This document shows, piece after piece, positions 44,728 through 54,918 of a stretch of 64,000 nucleotides of DNA. Every line of letters begins with the position of its first letter. Position 1 is the first letter of the stretch. The notes under the pieces are model-generated. The model was not told the origin of the DNA. It made no database searches and saw only the letters and a list, made by a program, of their open reading frames with translations. The translations under genes were made by a program, and so were the position numbers. The stretch lies in contig NZ_FNGY01000011.1 in assembly GCF_900103665.1 (NCBI RefSeq), forward strand, positions 186,001 to 250,000, written 5' to 3'. Source of the stretch: Pedobacter steynii. Its GTDB lineage: Bacteria > Bacteroidota > Bacteroidia > Sphingobacteriales > Sphingobacteriaceae.

Positions 44728-47700
44728 CTATAAACTTCCTTTAATTGATAATGCGAACGTACGTGTATATGGAGCTCCTCCATATTCGGCAAAAGCACCG
44801 GCACTATTTGTGAATAGTCCCTCAGGGTTAATGTGATCAGGAAGGCTATTGTAGATATAGGTCAGGTTTCTGGCAATAAAGTTCAGACTCAGTCTGTTGA
44901 ACCTGATTTTTTCAGCAAATTTCTTTGGCAAACTATAACCTACAGAAACTTCTCTTAAAGCTACCCATGAGTTTTCAAAAGTAGAATATTCCCTGATTCC
45001 AGTCCCCCATTGCGTTAACCTTGCATAGTGAACACGCGCACTCACCGGCTCGATTAGTCCTTTGGCAACCGCATCAGCAAAAGTTGTACCGCCCACGTTT
45101 ACATTCTTGATTATTGTATTAGCGGCGAATACTCCTTCAGGAATGACACCATCATTAAATACATTACCCTGTGCGTCTTTTCTTGGCACACCACCATGAT
45201 CCGCAGAACGGCCAAACAGAGAGCTTTTGAATGCGCCATAGTTAGTACCGTATTGATGTGAACCAGAAGCCATCAGACCACCAACTTTTGCATCAACCTG
45301 GAATCCTATATTAAAATCTTTAATTTTGAAGTTGTTGATCGTACTGATCGTGAAACGTTCCATCATAGAACCCAGGTTTTTATTTCCCTGACCTGCATCA
45401 CCATTTCTCCAGTAACTGCCATTTGCTTTTAAAAGCTTTTGTCCATTAAGTGGATCATTAGCATCTTTACCCTGATAGCTAGCATAGCCATATCCAGTGT
45501 AAATACTTCCATATTCTTCTCCCGCTATCGCAACAGATTGCATATCATCTCCAAAAGCTCTTCCAAGCGTATAAGTTGTTACCCCTGGAGCAAGGCTGAT
45601 AATTTTATTTTTATTACGTGCAAAGTTAACCGTTGAATTCCATTCGAAATTTCTGGTTCTGATTGGCGTAGCATTGATCAGGATTTCTATCCCCTGGTTT
45701 TGGATATTTCCAGCATTAATCACCCGTTTCTCCACCCCACTTGTTGAAGGCAGATCCAAAAGCAGCACCTGGTTGTAAGTGTTTTTCTTATAGAAGGAAG
45801 CGTCGATACCGATGCGGTCGTCCAGGAACCGTAATTCTGTCCCGATTTCAAATTCTTTCGTTAGCTCATTTTTAAGTTTTTCATTACCCAGCGTAAAAGA
45901 CTCATATCCATATCTTGGCATCTGAATGCCATCCTTATCTGTGTAGACATCGATAAGGGTATATTTACCTTTACTTGTCTGATAAGGAGCAATGCCCAAT
46001 CCGGTGTGACCATAATTTGCTCTAATTTTACCATAAGAAAGGAATCCGAAGGCAGGATTATTTTTCAAGGATTCAGTGAACAAATACGCCAGACCAACAG
46101 AAGGGTACAGATAAGAATAATCGCCTGATCCATTAGGATAAGTCAACGTAGAAGACCAGTCATTACGAATACTAACATTCAGCGTCAACATATTCTTATA
46201 GCTAATATCTCCAAATGCATAAATTGCATCGGTGCGTTGGCTTCCATCTAATCCTAAGGTCGTAATTGGAGTATTTACAGAATTAGCCATAAAAAACTTT
46301 CCAGGATCTTTTAGTCCACCGTCACTTTTAGTCGAAGTGCTATTTTTACCAAAATCCCTCACGGTCTCCGCACCAATTGAGAAGTTAAAATCCAGGTTAT
46401 CACTGATCTTTTTTGAAGCATTCAGCAATGCCTGTAATCTCGTACTTTTCTGGTTGGACTGGCCAAGAACATAAGAACCGCCCTTAAAACCAGCTTCATT
46501 TCCTATATTTTTAGTTTCATTAACTGTATTGATCTGATTCATCGTTCCTCTCACAACAGCGTTTAACCAGGGGGTTATCGTAGCCGTTACATCAATATTT
46601 CCTCTCAGATTATTTTCTTTTTGCCTGTTACTTTGGGTATTCATATTGAACCATAAAGAAGATAAGTTATAAGGATCCTCCGTTCCCCTTAGCTGACCAC
46701 CAATTGCATTGTCCACATACCTGTTCTTCCAATAGTTGGTGTCATAACTTCTTGGTTTTCCATAAACCAAGGCAAATATCGGGTTAGAATCATTACTCTG
46801 ATTGATTGGATTTAAGGTATTACTCGTCGTATAATTTACACCCGCATCAACAGTAAATATTTTTCCCAGTTTCTGAGAACCTCTGAAGTCAATTGCATCA
46901 CGGCTAAACTTGTTATTTGGCAAAATTCCTTTGTTCGTCATATTTGTATAGGAAACCCTGAAATTTGCATTGTCAGTTGCCCCTTGAAATGCGAGATTGG
47001 AATTGCTATAAACACCGTTTTTATACGCGTCAAGAATGTTATTTGGCTGAGCGTTCCAATCGATGATACGTCCATCCATGTCCCGGACTTTGCTGCCATC
47101 AAATTTCGGCCCGAAGCTCCAGATATAATTTGCTTTATCGATGTTTTGCATTCCATTTGCATCTTTAGCAAAGGTTGGATTGATACCAGCTCCGAACTCA
47201 TTCTGCAAATCGAAAACACGATAAACTTCCTCTATCGTTTGAGTATGACCAAAAGAGATTCCTAATCCCTGTCCTGCTTTTCCCTTTTTTGAAGTAATCA
47301 AAAGTACACCATTCTGGGCTTTTGAACCATACAATGAACTCGCTGCAGCACCTTTTAAGACGGTAATACTTTCGTAATCATCAGCATTCAGGTTTTTCAT
47401 GATATTTCCAAAATCCTGCGGCTCGTTACCATAAGAGTCGGCCCCTGTTACACCAGGTTGAATAAGTACTCCATCAATAACGATCAAGGGTTGTGTATTA
47501 TTCCCTAATGAAGAATTACCCCGGATTCTCATCCTGGAAGAGGACTGAGCACCACCAGCACCCTGGCTAATTACCAAACCAGCAACTTTACCATTCAGTG
47601 CATTCACAAGATTTGGTTCATTGGAACGTGTCAGGTCCTCTCCTTTAATCTCCTGAGTGGCATAACTCAGCTTTCTGGCTTGTTTTTTGACCCCAAATCC

Positions 47701-48027
47701 AGTAGTCACGACAACTTCATTCAATGTCTGATTATCCTCTTGTAATACGACATTGATACTTTTTTTATCACCTACAGTGATTTCTTGCACAAGATACCCA
47801 ACGAGAGAGATCCTTAAAACACTTGAAGGGCTCACCAATAAGGAAAAATCTCCGTTTCCGTTAGTCGCGGTCCCCTTCTTGGTCCCCTTTTCATTGATGG
47901 AAACACCTGGCAATGCTTGTCCCCGGTTATCTTTTACATTTCCGGTAAAAGATTGTTGTGCATAAGAGCTTATCGCAGTGGAAGTCAGCAATAATATCCA
48001 AAAGCACCGTAAGTAAATTTGTTTCAT
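44728..48027 (-). CDS. SusC-family TonB-dependent transporter, cassette 1
   Basis: 1099 residues: signal peptide (to about 23, SSYAQ), carboxypeptidase-regulatory-like domain (GNVKDNRGQALPGVSINEKG, about 28-100), the SusC signature LNEVVVTTGFGVKKQ (about 105), plug (about 120-250, MRIRGNSSLGNNTQPLIVID then SLYGSKAQNGVLLITSKKG) and a barrel ending RTFALSIKGSL. It has no STN domain. It is encoded between its ROK regulator (124 bp upstream) and SusD1. The upstream spacer carries a motif shared with cassette 2. Confidence 0.95.
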   Translation of the reverse strand: MKQIYLRCFWILLLTSTAISSYAQQSFTGNVKDNRGQALPGVSINEKGTKKGTATNGNGDFSLLVSPSSVLRISLVGYLVQEITVGDKKSINVVLQEDNQTLNEVVVTTGFGVKKQARKLSYATQEIKGEDLTRSNEPNLVNALNGKVAGLVISQGAGGAQSSSRMRIRGNSSLGNNTQPLIVIDGVLIQPGVTGADSYGNEPQDFGNIMKNLNADDYESITVLKGAAASSLYGSKAQNGVLLITSKKGKAGQGLGISFGHTQTIEEVYRVFDLQNEFGAGINPTFAKDANGMQNIDKANYIWSFGPKFDGSKVRDMDGRIIDWNAQPNNILDAYKNGVYSNSNLAFQGATDNANFRVSYTNMTNKGILPNNKFSRDAIDFRGSQKLGKIFTVDAGVNYTTSNTLNPINQSNDSNPIFALVYGKPRSYDTNYWKNRYVDNAIGGQLRGTEDPYNLSSLWFNMNTQSNRQKENNLRGNIDVTATITPWLNAVVRGTMNQINTVNETKNIGNEAGFKGGSYVLGQSNQKSTRLQALLNASKKISDNLDFNFSIGAETVRDFGKNSTSTKSDGGLKDPGKFFMANSVNTPITTLGLDGSQRTDAIYAFGDISYKNMLTLNVSIRNDWSSTLTYPNGSGDYSYLYPSVGLAYLFTESLKNNPAFGFLSYGKIRANYGHTGLGIAPYQTSKGKYTLIDVYTDKDGIQMPRYGYESFTLGNEKLKNELTKEFEIGTELRFLDDRIGIDASFYKKNTYNQVLLLDLPSTSGVEKRVINAGNIQNQGIEILINATPIRTRNFEWNSTVNFARNKNKIISLAPGVTTYTLGRAFGDDMQSVAIAGEEYGSIYTGYGYASYQGKDANDPLNGQKLLKANGSYWRNGDAGQGNKNLGSMMERFTISTINNFKIKDFNIGFQVDAKVGGLMASGSHQYGTNYGAFKSSLFGRSADHGGVPRKDAQGNVFNDGVIPEGVFAANTIIKNVNVGGTTFADAVAKGLIEPVSARVHYARLTQWGTGIREYSTFENSWVALREVSVGYSLPKKFAEKIRFNRLSLNFIARNLTYIYNSLPDHINPEGLFTNSAGAFAEYGGAPYTRTFALSIKGSL

Positions 48028-48083
48028 TTTTTTTGATTTAATGGTTAAAATTCCAGTCAGTTATTGGCTAATGTTTAAAATAT

Positions 48084-48097
48084 AAAAGGTTTTAGCT
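48084..48097. promoter_or_regulatory. Shared motif AAAAGGTTTTAGCT upstream of SusC1
   Basis: A 14-bp motif 57 bp before the susC1 ATG. The same 14 bp lie 60 bp before susC2 (54875-54888). Placement in both ROK-susC spacers at nearly the same distance suggests a promoter or ROK operator part. Confidence 0.5.
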
Positions 48098-48151
48098 AAG
48101 CATAAAATCCACATCACAAATACATGTTTATCAAATACTTATCGTAATAAT

Positions 48152-49363
48152 TTATTTAAAATCACAATTTTCCATGACTAATGTAGCGGCTCCCAAAAGG
48201 CCTGCTTCTGTGGAAATCTCGGAAACTTGAATGTCTGTATATTCCGCAAGTCTGGGAATACAGAATTCATTGATTGCCTGTTGGACGGGTGCCATAATTA
48301 TTTTACTGGCGATAGCGGCTCTGCCACTTAGTACGATTAATTTCGGATTGATGATATGAATTAGAGTCGCGAGGCCTTTTCCGATAAGGAAAGCCGCATC
48401 AGACAGAATAGAGACTGCGAGTGGATCTCCCCCTTTTGCGGCATCGAGAAAATGATCTCCAGGTAACTTGCGCTCATCTAAGAACAACTGCTCCAGGCTT
48501 GAATTTACTCCTGAAGCAATCTGAGCTTTAGCACGCTCTACTAACACGAGGATAGAAGTGTCGACTTCCAGACACCCCCTTTTTCCGCAAGCACATAATT
48601 TATTGCTTTCAGACAACGGAATATGGCTGAACTCACCAGCATAGCCACTATGTCCTCTGAACAAGCTTCCGTTAATCACCATTCCCAATCCGATACCCCA
48701 GCCTATGTTAACGACCATGACATCTTTAATTCCTTTACCTGCACCGAATTTCAACTCTGCCAATGCAATAATACTGGAGTCGTTGTCTATAAAAACAGGG
48801 ATTCCAAGTGCTTTGGTCAAGTGATTTCGTAAGTTACCGTCTCCTTCTACCTTGAAAAAAGTATGGTTGATTCCGAAATCTGCATTTACAAATCCGGGCA
48901 TACCTATTCCTATCCCCAGGATATTATCAATAGGAATACCGGAATTGGAAATATAATTCTTTAAGAATTGTATCAGTATTTTAGTCGCGTTAGGATATTC
49001 ACTAAGCGATAGTTTCATAATTTCCGGTGCCAACTGTACCTGATTTAGTAAATCATAAATGACAACCTGGGTAACCAGCTGATCCATTGATACTGCAACA
49101 ATATATCGTTGTTTTTTTTTATTTAATAGAAAAGTAAGTGCTCTTCGTCCTCCGGTGGAAGGAGCAAGGCCAGACTCAAGTACATATCCCTCCGCTACCA
49201 AATCGTTTACTGTCGTAGCAACTAAAGGAAGACTCTTATGGGTTAATTTACTTAACTCCGTAAAAGTAAGCATATTATTGTAATACAGACACTTAATCAC
49301 CTCCTTACGGAGCTGATGGTATTTTTTCTTCGTCGCAGTCACAAGATCGGGTTTGTCCCTCAA
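48152..49363 (-). CDS. ROK-family regulator (NagC/XylR type), cassette 1
   Basis: 403 residues from a TTG at 49363. The DNA-binding N-terminus has a winged helix-turn-helix (EVIKCLYYNNMLTFTELSKL then THKSLPLVATTVNDLVAEGY). The ROK kinase-like domain follows, with IGIGMPGFVN, FIDNDSSIIALAELKFGAGK and the zinc motif CACGKRGCLE near residue 250. It likely senses a sugar or sugar phosphate and represses the susC-susD genes that follow. The paralogue at 54919 begins with ATG; here the ATG is lost and the aligned TTG upstream is the best start. A shared palindrome overlaps this start. Confidence 0.9.
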   Translation of the reverse strand: MRDKPDLVTATKKKYHQLRKEVIKCLYYNNMLTFTELSKLTHKSLPLVATTVNDLVAEGYVLESGLAPSTGGRRALTFLLNKKKQRYIVAVSMDQLVTQVVIYDLLNQVQLAPEIMKLSLSEYPNATKILIQFLKNYISNSGIPIDNILGIGIGMPGFVNADFGINHTFFKVEGDGNLRNHLTKALGIPVFIDNDSSIIALAELKFGAGKGIKDVMVVNIGWGIGLGMVINGSLFRGHSGYAGEFSHIPLSESNKLCACGKRGCLEVDTSILVLVERAKAQIASGVNSSLEQLFLDERKLPGDHFLDAAKGGDPLAVSILSDAAFLIGKGLATLIHIINPKLIVLSGRAAIASKIIMAPVQQAINEFCIPRLAEYTDIQVSEISTEAGLLGAATLVMENCDFK

Positions 49364-49380
49364 ACTTAAAATATTTTTTT
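49361..49380. promoter_or_regulatory. AT-rich palindrome at ROK1 start, shared with ROK2
   Basis: CAAACTTAAAATATTTTTTT at 49361-49380 shares its first 18 bp with 56130-56147 at the other ROK gene, and centres on TTAAAATATTTT. Sites of this AT-rich type are known for NagC/Mlc regulators, so autoregulation is plausible. Confidence 0.45.
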
Positions 49381-49863
49381 GATAAATACGATTGACTTAT
49401 TAATTTAATTTTTAAGTAAAGGAGAAAAATAAAATCATTTACATGCTAAAATTAAGATTAATGGCTGTTAAAAAAAATAAAAAATGACACAAATACCTGA
49501 TTTAAAGCAAATTTAACATTATACCGTCTTCTTATATCCACTTCAGAAATCATCACAATGTATATCAATATAAAACAGACTTTTTAAGTCAGTTTAAGTT
49601 TAGGCATCCTCTTAAATTACTTTATGATCAAGGATAATACAAAAATAATAAGAAATCATCTACACAAATGAAATGTTCAATATTCCGCAAACAGCGAGAT
49701 GATATGATCGGTCTATTACATCGCACATTAGCCCAAAACGTAAAGAACCCCGGAGGGTATCCTCCGGGGTTCTTTACGTTTAATGATTTTCATCTTTTTT
49801 TATCAAAAATCATACAGGAGCAAAAGGGTTCTAATTTCGCCGTTAGTTCATGACTGCCTCCCT
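49364..49863. other. 500-bp spacer between the two ROK-Sus cassettes
   Basis: The region upstream of the ROK1 gene is mostly AT-rich, with no good open frame. It contains the shared ROK palindrome at 49361, and a perfect 20-bp hairpin at 49737-49780 that follows the SusD2 stop by about 84 bp. No tRNA, transposase or clear -7/-33 promoter is seen. Confidence 0.6.
49737..49780 (-). terminator. 20-bp perfect hairpin, probable terminator of cassette-2 susC-susD
   Basis: Arms at 49737-49756 and 49761-49780 pair perfectly over 20 bp (AACGTAAAGAACCCCGGAGG and complement), loop GTAT. It follows SusD2 by about 84 bp. The T-run on the minus exit side is short (four Ts), so termination is inferred from stem strength and position. 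Confidence 0.7.
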
Positions 49864-51453
49864 TTAGTCAATATCCCAAAATAACTTTGTCTGTAGATTA
49901 TCCTTAGCCGCAACAGCCTGATAGTTTGTACTATTAAAGGCAATTTCACTTGAAGGATAGATCCATCTATTTGGAGGAAGTTTTTGTTGACTTGAGTTAT
50001 CCGGAGAGAAAACCAATGCAGGGAAATTTAACCTACGAATTTCCGACCAGCTTTCAAGGGGTTCAACGACACTATAATGTAGCCATTTTTCCGTCCCGAT
50101 TAATGCTAATTTACCTGCTGTTGAAGCAGCCGAATTCCACATCACTGCAGGATTAGAAATATAGCTGTTTACTTCCAGAACAGTAGTCAGTGTCAATGGC
50201 GGGACGGCTCCATCTTTACTTAAGGTCCTTAGCCAGTAATAATAATCTATAGATTGTCTAATCCCTTTTTCATAGGAAGCCTTAGCTTGTCCGTCATTGC
50301 CTAATTTCGTATAATACTCTGCCAGCTGATAATTTACTTCCGCAGCTGTAATCAGAATCCCTGGAAAAAACTCATTTCTACTTAATGTAGACCTATTATA
50401 AATGGCCAATATACCTGCATTAATTGCATTTGTTTGTGTAGCTGCATCAAGACTCTGGTCAAGACCTGTATAAGTACCACCTGCATTTGCCCCAGGTTCA
50501 AACATAGCTCTTAACCTAGGATCAGACGAAGCTTTCATGCGATCAATCATAACCTTTCCGGCAATATTCCCATTCCAGTCTTCCAGACCTGTCTTAAATC
50601 CTTTAGCATTAATGTCACTACCCAGATCATAAACTTTTAACATCACATTATCCGCATTTTCCGCTACCAGAGGATATTTAGATTGATCTGAAAGAATGGA
50701 ACTGATCTCCTGACTTGCACGTGCCTGAAATTTAGGTGTTCCAGAAACTCTTGTCAGCATACGTAAACGCAGAGAATTACAGTATTTTTTCCAAAGAGTC
50801 ATGTCACCCTTATTGATTAGATCCTGAGTCTTAAAACCAGTAAGAATAGCAGGCTTCACTGTGGTAACCGAGAGCTCATCTGCAATTTTCTTAAGGTCAT
50901 CTAACATAGCGGTATAAATATCCTCTGCACTTTGATATTTTGCATAAGAAGCACCATAATTTCCATTATTAGTGCTCAACTTACCAGCATCTGCCCAAGG
51001 GATATCACCATGTAAGTCGACCACCTTTTGGGTATGATCATAAAAATATATAGATGCAGCCATCATATAGATGCGTTTGTCAGCTTGCTCTTCTGGAGTT
51101 AACTTTGAGTATACTTTTTCCAACTCACGAAACTGAGCCAGGAAATTGTAATAGTTATTCCATCTGTCTGTTATAGCAGCTCCACCAGGAGCATATTGTC
51201 CCAATGAGTTTGCCCAGCCCACAGCTTGCGTATAATGATTTACAGAGGTACGCAATACTACAAAGTAATTCCAATAACTAGGTACTACATATTCCCTATT
51301 GGTATAAATAATACCTGAAAATTGCTTTTCTACAGTCGTACTCTCAATTGTTGAAGGATCTGAATAGGCATCTTCAAAACTCGATTTCTTACAAGAGACA
51401 ACAAGTATCGCTGAGATAACTGTCATCGTTATTAATGATAATATCTTTTTCAT
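49864..51453 (-). CDS. SusD-like lipoprotein, cassette 2
   Basis: 529 residues. The lipobox is VVSC (Cys21) followed by KKSSFEDAYSDPSTIESTT. It has the SusD-like_2 pattern (VEKQFSGIIYTNREYVVPSY, DKRIYMMAASIYFYDHTQKV, then DLHGDIPWADAGKLS and RIYP-type end regions) and captures substrate for SusC2, which lies 32 bp upstream. It shares the same overall plan as SusD1 but with low sequence identity, so the two cassettes probably bind different ligands. No enzyme is encoded next to it. Confidence 0.92.
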   Translation of the reverse strand: MKKILSLITMTVISAILVVSCKKSSFEDAYSDPSTIESTTVEKQFSGIIYTNREYVVPSYWNYFVVLRTSVNHYTQAVGWANSLGQYAPGGAAITDRWNNYYNFLAQFRELEKVYSKLTPEEQADKRIYMMAASIYFYDHTQKVVDLHGDIPWADAGKLSTNNGNYGASYAKYQSAEDIYTAMLDDLKKIADELSVTTVKPAILTGFKTQDLINKGDMTLWKKYCNSLRLRMLTRVSGTPKFQARASQEISSILSDQSKYPLVAENADNVMLKVYDLGSDINAKGFKTGLEDWNGNIAGKVMIDRMKASSDPRLRAMFEPGANAGGTYTGLDQSLDAATQTNAINAGILAIYNRSTLSRNEFFPGILITAAEVNYQLAEYYTKLGNDGQAKASYEKGIRQSIDYYYWLRTLSKDGAVPPLTLTTVLEVNSYISNPAVMWNSAASTAGKLALIGTEKWLHYSVVEPLESWSEIRRLNFPALVFSPDNSSQQKLPPNRWIYPSSEIAFNSTNYQAVAAKDNLQTKLFWDID

Positions 51454-51485
51454 GTCAATTTTTTTTTTAAACTTTTACTAATAAA

Positions 51486-54400
51486 TTAAAAGTTAGCGCG
51501 CAGCATTACGCCAAAAGTCCTCGTTGCAGGATTGGAGCCCGCATTATTAACTGTCTGGTCCCATCTTGAGCCAGAAGTCATCTGCTCAGGATCCAAGTCT
51601 TTAAGCGTTCTGTACAAGAAGAACAGGTTCCTTCCAAAGGCAGAAATCTGCAATTTTTTAGCGCCTATTTTACTTGAAAGGGATGTTGGCAAGCTATATC
51701 CCAGCGAAATCTCTCTCATCTTTATATATGAATTTTTCTTTACGTATAATTCATACCTTGATGAACTGTATTGAGGACCTCCCCAGTTATAAGTATTCCA
51801 ATAATAATAAGCCTGGGAGATTACATTAGTATTTGGTGAACCATCAGCCGTTACTCCATCCATTACCATACCATCATGATAAACTTTTTGACCAGTCGGA
51901 CCTTTATCGGCATTAGTTAGTATTCCTTTACCTGAAGCATCTAAATAATAGGCAAGCCCCCCGTGTTCAGCATCCATATTAGTTAAACTCTCCTCTAATA
52001 AGCCTCGGCTAATCATCCAGTTAATTCCAGTCGGCATAACATGCCCTCCAAACCGGAAGTCAAGCAACACATCTAATGAGAAATTTTTATAGACAAAATT
52101 ATTAATAAAACCACCAACAATTTTAGGCATTGCATTACCGGCTTTTATCATCTTATTTGCATCCAGCTGGTAGAGTCCATCAGCTCCAACAATTTTTGCC
52201 CCTGAATTATCTGTAGCAACAGGGTGCACATAGATGTCTCCCATAGGCTGGCCTACAATTGATTTCAACTGCGCTGCATTACCATCATAATCCACATGTA
52301 ACAGCTCATTTGAACCGTTTGCCAGTTTTTCAACTACGTTCTTATTTTTGGAGAAGTTAATTCCAGTATTCCAGGTAAAACTTGAAGATTTGATTGGAAC
52401 TCCTGTTATACCAACTTCAAGTCCTTTATTCCTTAATGTACCCACATTTGCAAGTAGGGTACTGGCACCGGAAGTATAAGGTAATGTAAGACTAAGTATT
52501 TGATTCTTGATCTGCGCATTGTAATAAGAAATATCTAATCCTAAACGGCCACTTAAAAACTTCGCTTCTAAACCAAATTCATATTCCGTCTTGCGTTCCG
52601 GCTCAATAAGCTCATTACCATATCCTGATGGGATAATCGTATAAAGGACAGAATTAGTTGGTCCCTGTGCCCCTAAAGTATTCTGAGTATAGGCGACATT
52701 TGCTTGATATATGGATGGGTAATTACCAACAATTCCCCAGGAAGCCCTTAATCTACCATAGTTCAAAAAAGAAGGCATTTTAAATGCTTCGGAGAATACG
52801 AAACTCGAATTTACTGAAGGATAAACGAAGCTATTGTGTTCAGGGTTCATGGTAGAGGTTCTGTCCCTGCGCACTGTTCCTTCAACAAAAAAGTAATCCT
52901 TATAGTTGGTACTCAAAGTTCCTATAAGTGCGTCTTTCACAAGTTTATTACGATAATTGAGACCTTGATTACCTCCAATGGTATTAACAGAAGCTTTTAA
53001 ATCATACCAATTCTCAACACTTAATCCTCCATTTGTTTCTCTCTGTATTGAAGTCGTTAATTCTCTTGTTGCAGTAAGCCCTCCCAATACACTCACTTTA
53101 AAATCAGGTGATATTTGTTTCGAATAGGTTAGTAAAGCATCACCATAAAGAATTCTACTATTATAATTTGAAAGGCCAAATGAACCGGTATTCTCGAAAG
53201 CCAATGGCTTGGTATTAGGGTTAGCACTCTCAATCTTTCTAGTAGTGATATCAGTAGAAAGTCTGGTTCTCAATTTCAAGTCATCAATGATTGACCAGGT
53301 GTTGGTTAAACTACCAATCACACGGTCACTGAATTCATTTTCCTGATTTTCTCTTACATTCCAGATATAGTCGGCAACATCTGCTTTAAATCCAGGGTAG
53401 ATTATATTTTCTCCTGGAGTCAGACTTTCAGTTCCGGCACCCGTCACAAACTTATAGCCACGACTTGTTTTGTAACGTGCATAGTACCAGTCAGGATTAT
53501 CAAACCTGCCGATCATTCCTGTAAAATTATTGATCATTCTGTCTACCATAAACGGACGGTTATGCGTATACTGATTAATATAATTAACCAATAGATCCGT
53601 GGTAAATTTCTTTCCCAATTTAAAAGAGGTATTCAGGTTAGCAATATTCTTTTCATTTTTAGCGCCGTAGCTCACACCTTCATTGTCTTGTCTTGTTAAT
53701 GAAAAACGAACATTAGCATTTTCTGTCGCATGTGACACTGCGACATTTATGTTAGAATTTTTTGCTGTCTGAAAGAATTTGGCATAATTGTCCTTTTGTG
53801 CTTCATAAGGTCTGATTTGACCATCCCAAGCCAATGTAGGCTTCCCATCAAATTTAGGTCCGAAATTTATGGAAAAATTGCCTACACCTCTTGTCTCCTT
53901 AATTCCATCACCATCTAAATCCTGGTATAAAAACCCTTCATCATCCTGACCGCTGTTAGAAATGTAGTTATGAATCCCAGGCCCTCTTACATCCTGATAC
54001 CTTGGTAAATAAGCAACTTTATCATTTGAGTAATTTGCATTAAAATCGATATTAAATCCTTGAGTCCCTTTACCACTCTTAGTAGTGATTAATACCACTC
54101 CGTTAACCGCTTCGGAACCATACAAAGCAGCAGCCGAAGCACCTTTCAAGATAGATAGACTTTCAATGTCTTCAGGATTAATATCCAGCAAGCCATTACC
54201 TCTCATGCGTTGATCACCCCAATAATTGTTATTATTGAATTCCCCATCTCTGATTGGGACACCATCCAATACAATAAGAGGTTGCGTCTTCCCTGTTATC
54301 GAATTGACTCCTCTGATATTGATATTGACACCGCTAGTTGCACCACCGGTAGCCGAAGCGATACGAACTCCTGGAGCCTTACCATACAATGCAGATGCAA

Positions 54401-54815
54401 AGTTCGTAGCTCCAGCCTTTGTAATGTCCTTTGCGGACACAGTATTTACGGAGTATCCCAAGGATTTAGCTTCACGCTTTACACCAAGCGCCGTCACCAC
54501 CACTTCGCTTAATGCATTAGCATCTTCCGCCATTGTTACATTTAAAATAGATTTTTGTCCTACAGTAATTTCCTGTATTACCAGTCCAATAGCGGAAAAA
54601 GTTAATACCGCACCTGGTTTCACTGAGATAGAAAACCTTCCGCTACCATCAGTAGCTGTCCCATTTTTACTGCCCCTTTCAATAACACTAACACCAGGGA
54701 TGGGCTGCCCTGATTTCTCAGTTACCGTTCCGGTAACTTTTTGCTGCGCATAAGCGGATATTGTTATTACGCTTAATAACAAAACTGCCATACACTTTAA
54801 GTACATGTGTTTCAT
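51486..54815 (-). CDS. SusC-family TonB-dependent transporter, cassette 2
   Basis: 1109 residues: signal peptide (to about 23, SAYAQ), regulatory-like domain (GTVTEKSGQPIPGVSVIERG), the signature LSEVVVTALGVKRE (about 105), plug (NINIRGVNSITGKTQPLIVL then YGSEAVNGVVLITTKSG) and a barrel ending RTFGVMLRANF. The N-terminal third is similar to SusC1 (both MK..YL.C...LLL start and EVVVT motif), but the barrels differ, consistent with an old duplication and changed substrate. It has no STN domain. ROK2 ends 103 bp upstream. Confidence 0.95.
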   Translation of the reverse strand: MKHMYLKCMAVLLLSVITISAYAQQKVTGTVTEKSGQPIPGVSVIERGSKNGTATDGSGRFSISVKPGAVLTFSAIGLVIQEITVGQKSILNVTMAEDANALSEVVVTALGVKREAKSLGYSVNTVSAKDITKAGATNFASALYGKAPGVRIASATGGATSGVNINIRGVNSITGKTQPLIVLDGVPIRDGEFNNNNYWGDQRMRGNGLLDINPEDIESLSILKGASAAALYGSEAVNGVVLITTKSGKGTQGFNIDFNANYSNDKVAYLPRYQDVRGPGIHNYISNSGQDDEGFLYQDLDGDGIKETRGVGNFSINFGPKFDGKPTLAWDGQIRPYEAQKDNYAKFFQTAKNSNINVAVSHATENANVRFSLTRQDNEGVSYGAKNEKNIANLNTSFKLGKKFTTDLLVNYINQYTHNRPFMVDRMINNFTGMIGRFDNPDWYYARYKTSRGYKFVTGAGTESLTPGENIIYPGFKADVADYIWNVRENQENEFSDRVIGSLTNTWSIIDDLKLRTRLSTDITTRKIESANPNTKPLAFENTGSFGLSNYNSRILYGDALLTYSKQISPDFKVSVLGGLTATRELTTSIQRETNGGLSVENWYDLKASVNTIGGNQGLNYRNKLVKDALIGTLSTNYKDYFFVEGTVRRDRTSTMNPEHNSFVYPSVNSSFVFSEAFKMPSFLNYGRLRASWGIVGNYPSIYQANVAYTQNTLGAQGPTNSVLYTIIPSGYGNELIEPERKTEYEFGLEAKFLSGRLGLDISYYNAQIKNQILSLTLPYTSGASTLLANVGTLRNKGLEVGITGVPIKSSSFTWNTGINFSKNKNVVEKLANGSNELLHVDYDGNAAQLKSIVGQPMGDIYVHPVATDNSGAKIVGADGLYQLDANKMIKAGNAMPKIVGGFINNFVYKNFSLDVLLDFRFGGHVMPTGINWMISRGLLEESLTNMDAEHGGLAYYLDASGKGILTNADKGPTGQKVYHDGMVMDGVTADGSPNTNVISQAYYYWNTYNWGGPQYSSSRYELYVKKNSYIKMREISLGYSLPTSLSSKIGAKKLQISAFGRNLFFLYRTLKDLDPEQMTSGSRWDQTVNNAGSNPATRTFGVMLRANF

Positions 54816-54874
54816 CTTCGATAAATTTAATTTGTTAGAATTTAGGTTAATTGTTTAGTGCTGAATTAATCTTT

Positions 54875-54888
54875 AAAAGGTTTTAGCT
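54875..54888. promoter_or_regulatory. Shared motif AAAAGGTTTTAGCT upstream of SusC2
   Basis: Same 14-bp motif as at 48084-48097, here 60 bp before the susC2 ATG. Conservation of both sequence and distance in otherwise diverged spacers argues for function. Confidence 0.5.
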
Positions 54889-54918
54889 TATCCCTATACT
54901 AAAACACTCCTTTACATT

